Shown here piece after piece: positions 17,801 through 25,738 of a stretch of DNA of 41,496 nucleotides. Made by a program: the position numbers and the translations under genes. Under the pieces are notes generated by a model. That model was not told the DNA's origin. It saw only the letters and a list, made by a program, of their open reading frames with translations, and searched no databases. The DNA is from Thioploca sp. (GTDB lineage: Bacteria; Pseudomonadota; Gammaproteobacteria; Beggiatoales; Beggiatoaceae): contig JAAUSR010000047.1 in assembly GCA_012032555.1 (NCBI GenBank), positions 1 to 41,496 on the forward strand, in the 5' to 3' direction. Every line of letters starts with the position of its first letter. The first letter of the stretch is position 1.

Positions 17801-17833
17801 ATTGCGTAACTGAGTATATTCTTCCATTACCAT
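14786..17833 (-). CDS. Inner-membrane OmpA-domain protein with large cytoplasmic half
   Basis: A 1015-residue protein without a signal peptide. Residues 1-260 are mostly coiled coil, with a repeated block (RINTLERSKLSQLVNQVSY at 150 and RINTLESSKINLLVNKVSY at 209). A motif of about 48 residues is present twice (56-103 and 296-343; FAKAIMPVMVPVLRK and FADILFPVMGPAIRK). Residues about 380-480 form an alpha/beta domain (VYRVEQVFLIHRETGLL, SGMLTAIQDFIRDSF, YTVWMERGPYAVLACVIRG) that recalls longin/roadblock folds. One membrane helix lies at about 525-547. The outer half holds two GLRDPLA(A/K)DP repeat units with BON-like strands (564-660, 698-797), a third BON-like unit and a C-terminal OmpA-type peptidoglycan-binding domain (MGDTDGLG...LSNRRAKTV). 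This topology would connect a cytoplasmic GTPase with the cell wall. Confidence 0.85.
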   Translation of the reverse strand: MVMEEYTQLRNLLLESEQQRLEQLEIRFNDYQQRTHDVAEVLPSALRSSPNQADLILALQVPVSHCVKQSVQQDPKTFAKAIMPVMVPVLRKTVADAFKSIREFLHEQQAGINHLDNRISQLEQGQITDLLNRLSYIEQAVAYLNDLDQRINTLERSKLSQLVNQVSYLDNQVNHLEQEQMGKLVARFTDLEQGLSQLETTLTNSLEQRINTLESSKINLLVNKVSYIDNHVNHLEQEQVNQLVERLASLETSLGNEEKRVDELVKFLPKAIRQATQSETATATEIQTVGREEELTESLQMPIEYCIKSSVERDAHSFADILFPVMGPAIRKSINETFKSIVQNINTSLERSLSLQGLGWRLEAWQSGRPFSDIVLQNTLVYRVEQVFLIHRETGLLMQHQSQDGTQIGDSEAISGMLTAIQDFIRDSFSTEKTEELDSVEVGDYTVWMERGPYAVLACVIRGIAPYDFKRTMRMNLEAIHARYGKVLRQFAGDSASLEPCKPLLQKTLQSELKPEMQAKKNRLFSPAFIVVFSILLFWLLGWGYLHWRYQQLLDKYVNRLQTTPGIVLISTHYQGGQLIVQGLRDPLAADPQKMAQQLGLTEQEIIGQWQSYQDLHPQFVEQRLQQWLAPPNTVQLSVANSVLYLRGHADQDWINKVKNQGIVALGISRLDTKELIDNNAFFSQTQAEFDRYLKALQNTLGIVITSNEIDGNQRIITGLRDPLAKDPLLMAQQLQLSDKVKNNLVMRWRSYQDLTPDFVEKRLRRRLNPPATVKLQLKGDVLSLSGHASQAWIDKAIREVQGIAGINQINRELLLETDQFLLIQAQNKLEPPPQVTLTVDQGVLKITGHTDKNTIEQLQQRIQALQGFASIDTQELIDLNLLIHQIEQLVIYFNEDTELKAGQQPTLQKLHQYLQQLQAIQADFTLQIMGDTDGLGTQESNQDLSNRRAKTVYQWLISQGITAHYLVVTLPPVIRFGKQEPDWEERKVTFRVVVKKSSNNKDSGHDTKENLHDR

Positions 17834-17887
17834 AAGATATCGGAAAATTAGCTCATTTATCTGCTGGCTAGAATTTTATATAACCTA

Positions 17888-18556
17888 TTAATCATTTTCT
17901 ATTGGATTAGTATTAAAATCCTTGTTTAATCGTAAAGCAAACTCAGTAAAAAACGCTGCTAGATCACTTCGAGCTAATTTTTCTTCTTTCAGTTGTGCTA
18001 CCTCTTGTTTAATTAATAAAGTCAAATTATCTTTCTGCTGGCGGAATTGCACGATTAATTCTTGAAGTTGATTTTGAAATTGTTGACGAAGTTGCTTAAT
18101 ATCCTTACTGACTTGTTCATCGAGTTGAACGAATCGATTATTAATTTCGGTTTTCAATGAATTCATTTCACGGATAAAATCTTGATTAGCTTCATAACGT
18201 TCTTGACGTTCCAACTTCATTTTTTCAGTTAAACCTTCGGTCTCGCTCATGAGTAAATCTTCTAACGATTTGACTCGTTGTAACAATTCATCACGTAGTT
18301 GGACATTTTCTTGAGATAAACGTTCTTCAAGGCGTCTAAAGCGTTTTTCATAGTCACGAATCTGACCACCAAATAGAATTTCTCGAATTTTATCTAGATT
18401 ACCGATATTGGTCGCAACGACAGTATCTATGGAGGATGATTCGAGTATTTTCTCTTTCTCTAATTTGGGTTCACCCTGTTGTAGATTCAATTCAGTTGCA
18501 CGTAGCTGTTTATCGAGGGTTATCAAATTCATTTTTTCAGATTTTTCATTAACCAT
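17888..18556 (-). CDS. Conserved coiled-coil protein upstream of the OmpA/GTPase genes
   Basis: About 222 residues from the ATG at 18556, chosen because AGGAGA lies 8 bp upstream; the frame also extends to 18595 without support. The N-terminal 60 residues are polar and probably disordered. From about residue 60 the protein is nearly continuous coiled coil (REILFGGQIRDYEKRFRRLE, then heptads to about 195). It ends in a short helical cap (ARSDLAAFFTEFALRLNKDF). I recall similar 'IRDYEKRFxRLEERL ... LAALFTEMALRLN' proteins next to OmpA-family genes in other bacteria, but no function is known to me. It is the first gene of the presumed four-gene operon, 54 bp before the OmpA gene. It may be a scaffold or an adaptor of the GTPase module. 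Confidence 0.8.
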   Translation of the reverse strand: MVNEKSEKMNLITLDKQLRATELNLQQGEPKLEKEKILESSSIDTVVATNIGNLDKIREILFGGQIRDYEKRFRRLEERLSQENVQLRDELLQRVKSLEDLLMSETEGLTEKMKLERQERYEANQDFIREMNSLKTEINNRFVQLDEQVSKDIKQLRQQFQNQLQELIVQFRQQKDNLTLLIKQEVAQLKEEKLARSDLAAFFTEFALRLNKDFNTNPIEND

Positions 18557-18595
18557 AGGATGGTCTCCTAAGTAGAGCAAAGCGAAACTTATCAA

Positions 18596-19020
18596 TATTA
18601 ACTCAATGTTGGGTTATTTGATTCATCTAGTCATGCATCAAATCAGATGATTTAAACGAATAGATATGAAGCGGAATCCAGCACAACTCAATTCCTTTGT
18701 TTTTTATAACATATTGATGTTAGTATACTTCAAGCATCTTGTCTAAATCGGCATTTTCAAAATTAACCTATTGACGAAATAAAGTGGTTAAACTTCAGTT
18801 AAATTCTGTAAATCCTTCTATCCTAAAAATCTTGATTCAGCTAATTGCAAGACGATAAAATATTTGTTTTCAATTAGTTGAATAATTTAATGATTTAAAT
18901 ATTATAATTCAACGGTTCAGACGGTTTTTACTCTGAAAATCATATTGAAGAGCGAGAACCCCATCTATGAGATAATACCGTGATCCCAAACCAGACTATC
19001 CATTTTCAGAGCCGGTTCTC
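18596..19020. other. AT-rich intergenic region, probable promoter region of the GTPase operon
   Basis: About 425 bp upstream of the coiled-coil gene (minus strand) and of the transposase relic (plus strand). No gene or RNA was recognised. GAGAACC (18954-18960) and GGTTCTC (19014-19020) are inverted copies near the left end of the transposase relic and may belong to it. Confidence 0.45.
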
Positions 19021-19323
19021 ATGAATTTATTAGAAATCATTTTGCTACAAATGTCTAGTGTAACCAAAGTGCTAGATAAGTTTCTAGTCGTGATGTTGAC
19101 TAACTTGAGGTGTTTATGGGGTAGAGCCAACTTCCGTCACTTAAGCCGCTATAGCGATTATCACGAACCGACTCGCGTGGTTATCGCCGTGACTTCGATT
19201 TGGTCAAATTCAACCGGCTTAGTTTGAGCACACTTGGCAATCAGTGACACCGATTTTATTGACCGTGTACTCAATAATATCGCCAAACTTGGGCAAATTA
19301 ATCAACCTGTTACGATTGAGTAG
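19021..19323 (+). pseudogene. DDE transposase relic, frameshifted and internally deleted
   Basis: The first frame from the ATG at 19021 gives MNLLEIILLQMSSVTKVLDK and ANFRHLSRYSDYHEPT, typical of the N-terminus of IS4/IS701-like DDE transposases. It then goes out of frame; a shifted frame gives YRRDFDLVKFNRLSLS, the expected continuation. From about 19239 a third piece reads ISDTDFIDRVLNNIAKLG to a TAG at 19321-19323 and resembles a transposase C-terminus. The central catalytic part is absent, so this is an internally deleted remnant. Confidence 0.6.
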
Positions 19324-19416
19324 TGGTGAAGGCATTGATTTTAGAGAAGGTATTGTACTTGATTGAGTGGCAATAGTGCACCAATCACCCTAGGGCACAA
19401 GATTAGCCTAATTGAG

Positions 19417-19785
19417 TTATTCAAATAAAAGTGCTGCTGCAACTTTCCGTCCTTCTGCCATAAGAATCATGTAAGTTCGACAAGCAGCGGGAGTATCCAT
19501 CACTTCTACCCCAATTCCATCATCTATTAAAGGTGTCAATAACGCCGGCGTGGGAAAATATATTTTAGCTCCCGTTCCCAATAAAACTACCTCCGGGCAC
19601 AAAGCACGCACTCGTTGAAAATGAGATGGTTCTAAAGCACTAAAACTTTTTACAGCCCATTCACTGAGATACTCTGGCATGAGAATAATACTTTGAGTAT
19701 AAATTTGGTCATTAATAGTCACACTTTGTGAATCATAACGTCGTATTTGATAAGTGGCTTGCCCAAAGTCTAATTGAAATTTCAC
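19417..19785 (-). CDS. Mth938-like (DUF498/Xcc1710-like) protein
   Basis: A 122-residue single-domain protein. The family signature is clear: VVLLGTGAKIYFPTP, GIGVEVMDTPAACRTYMILMAEGRKVAAAL. This is the Mth938 fold, related to the mitochondrial complex I assembly factor NDUFAF3; the bacterial role is not established. The length is typical. It lies 55 bp downstream of the TPR gene on the same strand and is probably co-transcribed with it. Confidence 0.85.
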   Translation of the reverse strand: MKFQLDFGQATYQIRRYDSQSVTINDQIYTQSIILMPEYLSEWAVKSFSALEPSHFQRVRALCPEVVLLGTGAKIYFPTPALLTPLIDDGIGVEVMDTPAACRTYMILMAEGRKVAAALLFE

Positions 19786-19840
19786 GTAACCCTTTCCAAT
19801 TATTTAATTATATTCAGAAATTATGGCTAACTCCTAACGG

Positions 19841-20170
19841 TCAACGGTTGTTAACCATTTTTTGTAATCGCTTTAAAAAAACCATCATTTCTTTAGCAGC
19901 TTGTTTATCACCTTGTTCTTCTGCTACGGTAATTCCTTGCGTGTAAACTTCAATAGCTTCTTGAATCTGTTGATTTTCGCTTAGAGCTTTACCATAATTT
20001 TTCCAAGCTGCAGAATACTTGGGGTTAAATTCAATAGCTTTGGCAAAATGCTGCGCTGCTTGTGCAAAATCCTTTTGTTTGAAATAGGCATTACCCAAAC
20101 CAAAACGAAGTAAGGCATTGTCTTGCCCTTGTGTTAACAAAGCTTCAAAATTCTTGATCAGTTCATTCAT
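19841..20170 (-). CDS. Small TPR-repeat protein
   Basis: A 109-residue, all-helical protein with about three tetratricopeptide repeats: NALLRFGLGNAYFKQKDFAQA, AAQHFAKAIEFNPKYSAAWKN and YGKALSENQQIQEAIEVYTQG. TPRs mediate protein-protein contacts; no signal peptide is present, so the protein is cytoplasmic. Its partner is unknown. It sits between rnpB and the DUF498 gene, all on the minus strand. Confidence 0.85.
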   Translation of the reverse strand: MNELIKNFEALLTQGQDNALLRFGLGNAYFKQKDFAQAAQHFAKAIEFNPKYSAAWKNYGKALSENQQIQEAIEVYTQGITVAEEQGDKQAAKEMMVFLKRLQKMVNNR

Positions 20171-20285
20171 GGGCTACTACCGGTGAAAGAAACTTTAACT
20201 ACAATGGGATCGAAATATTACCGTCTAAAAGAAAAGCGAGATGAGGCAGGAAATTAATAGCCAAAAAATAGACCATTAAAAAATA

Positions 20286-20742
20286 AAGGTAGTTGATCGA
20301 TAAGCCGGGTTCTGTTCATTACTTATAGCAAGCAATGTAGCAGTCATTCATCTGGGGTATTTGTCACCAAATACCTCTAGCAACCTACCCGGGAATAATG
20401 CGGACCACATCGGTAGTCGCCTTAGCGGCGTCTACTATTCCCCTATTTGGTCTTGCTTCAGGTGGGGTTTACCTTGCCATTGATGTTACCACCAACGCGG
20501 TGCGCTCTTACCGACACCTTTTCACCCTTACCTCTTTCAGTTAGCAGTTAGCAGTTATCACAATTAATTATCTAATATTCATTGATAACTGATAACTGCT
20601 AACTGAAATTGGCGGTATATTTTCTGTGGCACTTTCCGTAGACTTACGTCTCCCAGGTGTTACCTGGCACCTTGTCCTGTGAAGCCCGGACTTTCCTCTG
20701 TATTTTAAATAAATACAGCGACTGCTTAACCAACTACCTACC
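20286..20742 (-). ncRNA. rnpB: RNase P RNA (class A) with TAACTGA-repeat P12
   Basis: The catalytic RNA that processes tRNA 5' ends. Conserved regions are all present on the minus strand: GAGGAAAGTCCGGGC near the 5' end, GTGCCAGGTAAC...CCTGG, AGGTAAGGGTGAAA, GGTAAGAGCGCACCGC, GGTAAACCCCACC, AGCAAGACCAAATAGGGG, GATGAATGACTG and ACAGAACCCGGCTTAT at the 3' end. Helix P1 pairs GGTAGTTGGT (5') with ATCAACTACC (3' end at about 20289). Between ACCGCC and GGTAAGGGTG, where P12 belongs, there is a 74-nt hairpin of TAACTGA-type repeats. This makes the RNA about 455 nt, longer than the 377 nt of E. coli. Confidence 0.95.
20535..20608 (-). repeat. TAACTGA-type repeats inside rnpB (P12)
   Basis: On the RNA strand the 5' arm reads TTTCAGTTAGCAGTTATCA (20608-20590). 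The 3' arm (20560-20535) reads TGATAACTGCTAACTG and then CTAACTGAAA. The arms pair perfectly over at least 16 bp and enclose about 29 AT-rich bases. The 3' arm has one extra heptamer, so the helix can slip in register. Confidence 0.85.
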
Positions 20743-20748
20743 GGACAC

Positions 20749-20754
20749 AGTATA
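20749..20754 (-). promoter_or_regulatory. Probable -10 box of rnpB
   Basis: TATACT on the minus strand lies 7-9 bp before the expected 5' end of RNase P RNA (about 20742). No good -35 box at the standard spacing was found. Confidence 0.45.
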
Positions 20755-20782
20755 AATTTTTCTTTCACCAATATCTACCTGC

Positions 20783-21012
20783 TTATAAAAATAATTCTGG
20801 TTTGCCTATCCCAAATCCTTGAGCAAAATCAACCCCGATAGCTTTTAAAGCTAGTAAAGTCGCCTCATTTTCTACCCACTCGGCAATGGTTTTTAGTTTC
20901 ATAACATGTCCAATTTGAGTGACTGCTTCTACAATCGCATGATCGATTGGATCAATGACCATATCTTTCACAAAACTACCATCTAATTTGAGATAATTCA
21001 CCGGTAATTGTT
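20783..21012 (-). CDS. C-terminal part of the EAL domain, separated by a frameshift
   Basis: This frame continues the EAL domain of the gene at 21013-23406. Including upstream codons it reads YLKQLPVNYLKLDGSFVKDM, then HAIVEAVTQIGHVMKLKTIAEWVENE and FAQGFGIGKP. The Lys-Asp pair (LKLDGSFV) and the Glu (TIAEWVE) are residues that EAL phosphodiesterases use. A free-standing product from ATG 21001 would be a useless 72-residue piece. It should be read as one gene with its upstream neighbour; the joined product would be about 874 residues. Confidence 0.8.
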
Positions 21013-23406
21013 TTAAATAACCAATGATGATACCCCACTACCAAAATCGTCTAGCGCAAAACGGAATCCAAGTTGACTCATTTCTTGCATAAATTCGACG
21101 GCTTTATCTAAAGACGAAATAGCAGTCGTTTCAGTAATCTCAAAACACACTAATTGAGTTGGTACGGCTAAAATTTCTAATTCATCACGGATAAATTGAG
21201 CAAAACTAGGGTCATTTAAGGTGGCGCCGGATAAATTAATAGCAATAAAATCAGATAATTTATCCGCTTGAGGCTGGTTAGCGAGATGGGTGAAAACCTT
21301 ATGTACTACCCATCGATCAATTCTGGGCATTAGATTATAACGTTCTGCCGCCGGTAAAAAACTGCCGGGAAAAATTATTTTTCCATCTTCATCGCGCATT
21401 CGTATCAAAATTTCACCATGCACTTCTGATTGTTTGTTAGGGTCAACCGGTGCAATTTTTTGTTTGTATAATACTAATCGATCTTCTTCTATGGCTTTGA
21501 TAATGCGACTTACCCACAGCATTTCTCCTTGCCGTAGGGTTACTAATTTTTCATCTTCACCGATAGAAACATGGATACAATTACGTCCTTTATCTTTAGC
21601 GGCATAGCAAGCGAGATCAGCATTACTCAATACCGCAGCTATATTTTCAGTTTGAACATTAATCGGTACAACCCCAATACTGACTCCAATTTCAACGCTT
21701 CTATCTTCCCAAACAAAGCGAAAGTCACGTACCGCGTTCAGATAGGCTTCTGCTACTACCCCCGCATATTCGATGGAACAATCTTTTAATAAAATCCCAA
21801 ATTCATCCCCACCTAAACGGGCAAAGATATCACCATGACGTACTCGTGTTTGCAGAACCGTAACAAGTTGTTTTAACAAGGCGTCGCCGGCGGCATGTCC
21901 TTGAGTATCATTGATGATTTTAAATTGATCAAGGTCAAGGTAAAGAAAGGAATGTTCTTGATCTTCTATTTTAGTGTTATTGATTAAACTCGTTAATTGG
22001 TATTCAAATTCACGACGGTTATATAATCCGGTCAAGGCGTCATGACTCGCTTGGTGAGATAATTGTTCGCGTAATCGATGTTCTTTACTCACATCATGGA
22101 ACACCATAATAACACCTTCAATTTGACCATAACGGTCACGGATCGGTGCCACTGAATTTTCGATGGCAATAGTTTGTTGTTGGTGATTAATTAATAAACT
22201 TTGTTGAGGAGGATTAACAATACCACGTAAACATCGTGTCACTAAGTTTTCTATTGTACCCTCATCTGAGCTTTTAAGCTGAAACAAGGTAGTAATGGGT
22301 TGGTTAATCGCTTGATAATTAGTGTAACCAATTAATTCTTCTGCCACCGGGTTGAGGTAAGTAATTCGACCTTGGTTATCCGTGGTAATGACAGCGTCTG
22401 CAATAGAGTGAAGGGTGTTATTGGCGAGTTCTTTTTCTTTATGTAAATTTTCTTCGGCTTGATAACGTTCCGCGTAAGCAGCGGCAACCAGAAAGGCCGT
22501 AAAAGAAGTAATACTAATAAACCCAATTTCTAAAAGTAAGTCACTGGTTTCGATAAATTCTCCAGTCGGATAAATTCGATTGAGCCCACCACTTAAGAGG
22601 ATAGTGGCTATAACGAGTGCTGCGAGAGTCGCACCATGTTGTTGAAATCGAACTGCTGCCCAAACCGCAAATGGTAAAATAAGATATAGAAAAATCAGTC
22701 TGTTACCATAGTCAACTTTTAAAGTAAGACTACTTACTAAGGTGAGACATAATAATACCGCGATGCCTTCGAATAAATGCCAATAATTATAACCTTTTAA
22801 CGGCAATTGTCGCCACACGAGTAAAGTAGAGGTTAACACCAGCATACTGATACCATCATTAAACCAACTGGTTAGCCAAATCTCACTCAGATATTCGCTC
22901 GGGATATCGTTTTCTATGAATAAACCGATCATCGCTACACTGGCTCCTAATAGAGGGGCAATGATAAAGACGACGATTCCAAATAAAAAAGTATCACGTA
23001 CATGGGCAAGATTAATTCGAAATTGAAAGTATTTCAGGATTTGCGTCGCAAAAATCGCCTGAACAATAGCACCGAGTGCTGAAAAGCTAGTCAACATGAG
23101 GGGAACATTCATGTCAGTGTCTAACCAGGACAGGATTGGAATGGTCTTTAAGTTAGTATTGAGTAAAAACAATCCTACCACAATCCCTGGCCATAGATGT
23201 ACACTAAAAAGTAATAAAGCCGCTAAAGCAATGCCCGCCGGCAACGGGATAGGCATAACGCCACGTTGTCCACCTTCGAGCACAAAGCCAATATAACCAG
23301 CCACATAATAAATGATAGCCAGTAAGGTCATATGCCATACACCAGTCAGTCGATATCGCCAAGGTGAAGAGCGAATTGACTTTAATTTATTGATTTTATT
23401 TTGCAT
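21013..23406 (-). CDS. MASE1-PAS-GGDEF-EAL protein (c-di-GMP turnover), 3' end frameshifted
   Basis: The frame gives 797 residues. Residues 1-310 form a polytopic MASE1-like sensor with about 8 membrane helices. A PAS domain follows (about 325-440; ADAVITTDNQGRITYLNPVAEELIGY), then GGDEF (450-615; catalytic GGDEF at 532-536, with an RxxD inhibitory site at 523-526) and the EAL domain (EILIRM, INLSG, FEITETTAI, ALDDFGSG). The frame ends SSLVI* inside the EAL domain. One extra G at 21021-21022 would give SSLGYLKQLP and join the next piece. Both the cyclase and phosphodiesterase motifs are intact once joined, so the protein could make or break c-di-GMP at the membrane. Confidence 0.9.
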   Translation of the reverse strand: MQNKINKLKSIRSSPWRYRLTGVWHMTLLAIIYYVAGYIGFVLEGGQRGVMPIPLPAGIALAALLLFSVHLWPGIVVGLFLLNTNLKTIPILSWLDTDMNVPLMLTSFSALGAIVQAIFATQILKYFQFRINLAHVRDTFLFGIVVFIIAPLLGASVAMIGLFIENDIPSEYLSEIWLTSWFNDGISMLVLTSTLLVWRQLPLKGYNYWHLFEGIAVLLCLTLVSSLTLKVDYGNRLIFLYLILPFAVWAAVRFQQHGATLAALVIATILLSGGLNRIYPTGEFIETSDLLLEIGFISITSFTAFLVAAAYAERYQAEENLHKEKELANNTLHSIADAVITTDNQGRITYLNPVAEELIGYTNYQAINQPITTLFQLKSSDEGTIENLVTRCLRGIVNPPQQSLLINHQQQTIAIENSVAPIRDRYGQIEGVIMVFHDVSKEHRLREQLSHQASHDALTGLYNRREFEYQLTSLINNTKIEDQEHSFLYLDLDQFKIINDTQGHAAGDALLKQLVTVLQTRVRHGDIFARLGGDEFGILLKDCSIEYAGVVAEAYLNAVRDFRFVWEDRSVEIGVSIGVVPINVQTENIAAVLSNADLACYAAKDKGRNCIHVSIGEDEKLVTLRQGEMLWVSRIIKAIEEDRLVLYKQKIAPVDPNKQSEVHGEILIRMRDEDGKIIFPGSFLPAAERYNLMPRIDRWVVHKVFTHLANQPQADKLSDFIAINLSGATLNDPSFAQFIRDELEILAVPTQLVCFEITETTAISSLDKAVEFMQEMSQLGFRFALDDFGSGVSSLVI

Positions 23407-23894
23407 CTTGAAATTACCCCTATTTAATAAGTGGTCATTTTAAATGGGGAATTATAATATAGGGTAATATTAGTCGAATAAATAATTTTTGCAAACTATA
23501 AAAATTAACTAATTTATTCTATATAACATAATATTATTATTCTCTAAAATAAAAAATAACCATTTCCCTTTACACACTAACCAAAATGATTGTATCAAAG
23601 TGGTTACGTTAGGGAAATAGCATTTTTAATTGGATTGAAAAGTAGAACCCTATAATGATAAGAAAACAACCACAGATTTGTAGTTTTTAGATGACTAGAA
23701 TTAAGCTTTTCGCTTGATGGTGCGATTTTTTCGTTGTGCTTGCTCTCTTTAGCATAATTTGGGGTATCTTGTATTTAAGATTGGCTCAATGTACGATAAA
23801 TTTTTTCACCAAAAAACAGAACCCTTAAACGATTTGAGATAACGGTGTTAGAAAGAAATATAAAAAAAACCTTTGAGCATAGTTAGTTTCGTAA
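23407..23894. other. AT-rich intergenic region
   Basis: About 490 bp between two divergently transcribed genes; it must contain promoters for both. No gene, RNA or clear repeat was recognised. Confidence 0.5.
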
Positions 23895-25031
23895 ATGAAA
23901 TTATTATTAATTAATTATGAGTATCCACCCGTTGGAGGCGGTGCCGCTAATGCCATGTGGAATATAGCGCGTGAATTAGTTAAACAAACTCACCAAGTGA
24001 CTATTCTTACAGCAAACTATAAAGAATTGCGGGGTTGGAAAGAAGAACAAGAAATACGGGTATACCGTTGTCGAGCTTGGCGCAGATCTGCTCACCGTTC
24101 TACCTTGCTAGAACAATTATCGTTTGTGATGTCAGCTTTGTTTGTGTTACCAAAGATATTACGAAATTGCCAAATTGAAGCGATCATTATTTATTTCTCA
24201 ATGCCATGTGGTCCTATTGGATTATGGGGTAAAATGTTATTTAACAAACCTTATGTGATTTCTTTACGTGGAGGAGATGTACCAGGAATCGACGCCAGGG
24301 TTAGTAAATTGCATCGCTTGCTCATGCCGGTTCGTAGAGCCGTGTTAAAACACAGTTATGCCATTGTAGCTAACTCAATAGGATTAAAACAATTAGCTGA
24401 ACTCGCTGATCCTTACCCGGTAAAAATTATACCCAATGGAGTAGATACTGAATTTTTTTACCAGAAAATACACCAAAATGACATTTTTAACTTTTTGTTT
24501 GTAGGCAGATTTCAGCCACAAAAGAATTTGTTTTTTCTGTTAGAGCAACTGAGTCAACTAAAAAAGTCAGTGACCATTCCATTTATATGTCATTTAATAG
24601 GAGATGGTCAACTAAAAGCAGCATTGCAAGAGTATGCCGTGAAACTTCAATTAGATTCAATTCTTAGCTGGCATGGCTGGCTAGATAAAGAACAACTTCG
24701 TAAAATTTATCAAGGTACCGACTGTTTTTTAAATTTATCCCGGTATGAAGGAATGCCCAATGTGGTTTTAGAAGCGATGGCTTGTGGTTTGCCGGTGATT
24801 GCCAGTCAAGTCATAGGAAATACCGAAGTGGTGCGATCGGGGATAACCGGATATTTAGTTGATTTGCAAAAGCCCCAAGATATTCAACAAGCTTTGTGCA
24901 CACTCTTAACTCATCGTGAACAAGCAGCACGATTTGGCCAAGCTGGACGAGAATGGGTGATAAAAGAATTTTCTTGGACGAAGGTAGCTAGTGAATATGT
25001 CAATTTGTTTAGCGAGCCTAAAATGCGTTAG
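23895..25031 (+). CDS. Glycosyltransferase family 4
   Basis: A 378-residue GT-B fold glycosyltransferase. The N-terminal acceptor domain starts LLINYEYPPVGGGAANAMWNIA, a typical GT4 opening with the glycine loop. The C-terminal nucleotide-sugar domain has IIPNGVDTEFF, FVGRFQPQKNL and the E-x7-E motif (RYEGMPNVVLEAMACGLPVIAS). It transfers a sugar from an NDP-sugar to a glycan or lipid; the substrate cannot be predicted. The protein is cytoplasmic, perhaps membrane associated. It is the first of four co-directional genes, two of which encode nuclease-like proteins. Confidence 0.9.
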   Translation: MKLLLINYEYPPVGGGAANAMWNIARELVKQTHQVTILTANYKELRGWKEEQEIRVYRCRAWRRSAHRSTLLEQLSFVMSALFVLPKILRNCQIEAIIIYFSMPCGPIGLWGKMLFNKPYVISLRGGDVPGIDARVSKLHRLLMPVRRAVLKHSYAIVANSIGLKQLAELADPYPVKIIPNGVDTEFFYQKIHQNDIFNFLFVGRFQPQKNLFFLLEQLSQLKKSVTIPFICHLIGDGQLKAALQEYAVKLQLDSILSWHGWLDKEQLRKIYQGTDCFLNLSRYEGMPNVVLEAMACGLPVIASQVIGNTEVVRSGITGYLVDLQKPQDIQQALCTLLTHREQAARFGQAGREWVIKEFSWTKVASEYVNLFSEPKMR

Positions 25032-25114
25032 GCATGCCTATTTAGTGCTGTAATGCTCTATTTCTATGCTGGCTTGCTAAGATATTGAGAATATACTTAA
25101 CGGACGCTTTTCTG

Positions 25115-25720
25115 ATGTCTTTTACTTGTTACAAAACCCTAAGCCAAGTGTTACAAACTTTTCATATTTCTTATCAAGAACAGAATTTTATTCAAATAAA
25201 ACCCTTTGAAATTAGTGATTATTTACGAGCTGAATTACAGTTTAATCTGATTGAACTCGTGGTGGATAGTTCTGAGTATGCTCTCTGTGAAAATCTTATC
25301 TACCCTATTCTGCGAGAAATTTGGAAGGCTTATAAAACCGATTTTATGTTGTGGAGTCATCATCCAATTGGGGAAAGCGACGAATTATCAGGCGTACCCG
25401 ATTACTTGATAACAAAACGTTCGCCATTGGGTAAAATCGTGTTTGAACAGCCTTATTTTATTGTAATTGAAGCTAAAAAAGATAACTTTAGCGAAGGTTG
25501 GGGACAGTGTGCCGCAGAATTAGTCGCTATACAACAGATCAATAATCATCCTGAGCAGACTCTATTTGGAGTAGTAACTAATGCTGACCGTTGGGAATTT
25601 GCTAAATTGCAACCGGAACTTTTCACCAAGAATCTAAATGGTTATCATATTGAGAATTTAGATGAATTATTTGCCGCAATTAATTATTTGTTTCTGGAAA
25701 GCCAGCGGCAAATTCAATAA
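25115..25720 (+). CDS. PD-(D/E)XK-like protein of unknown function
   Basis: About 201 residues from the ATG at 25115; the frame extends to a TTG at 25085. The central part has the layout of a restriction-endonuclease-like fold: GVPDYLITKRS (the Asp), then YFIVIEAKKDNFSEGWGQCAAEL (the ExK). Proteins of this type occur in many copies in cyanobacteria and large sulfur bacteria, and their function is not established. It lies between a glycosyltransferase and a methyltransferase gene, 18 bp before the latter, so it is probably co-transcribed. Whether it cuts DNA is unknown. Confidence 0.65.
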   Translation: MSFTCYKTLSQVLQTFHISYQEQNFIQIKPFEISDYLRAELQFNLIELVVDSSEYALCENLIYPILREIWKAYKTDFMLWSHHPIGESDELSGVPDYLITKRSPLGKIVFEQPYFIVIEAKKDNFSEGWGQCAAELVAIQQINNHPEQTLFGVVTNADRWEFAKLQPELFTKNLNGYHIENLDELFAAINYLFLESQRQIQ

Positions 25721-25738
25721 ATAACTTGGTAATTAAAT

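Noticed and set aside
18931-19020. Terminal inverted repeat of an insertion sequence before the transposase relic
   Set aside because: CTCTGAAAAT/ATTTTCAGAG and GAGAACC/GGTTCTC are inverted copies, but their order does not fit one simple stem, and no matching right end was found.
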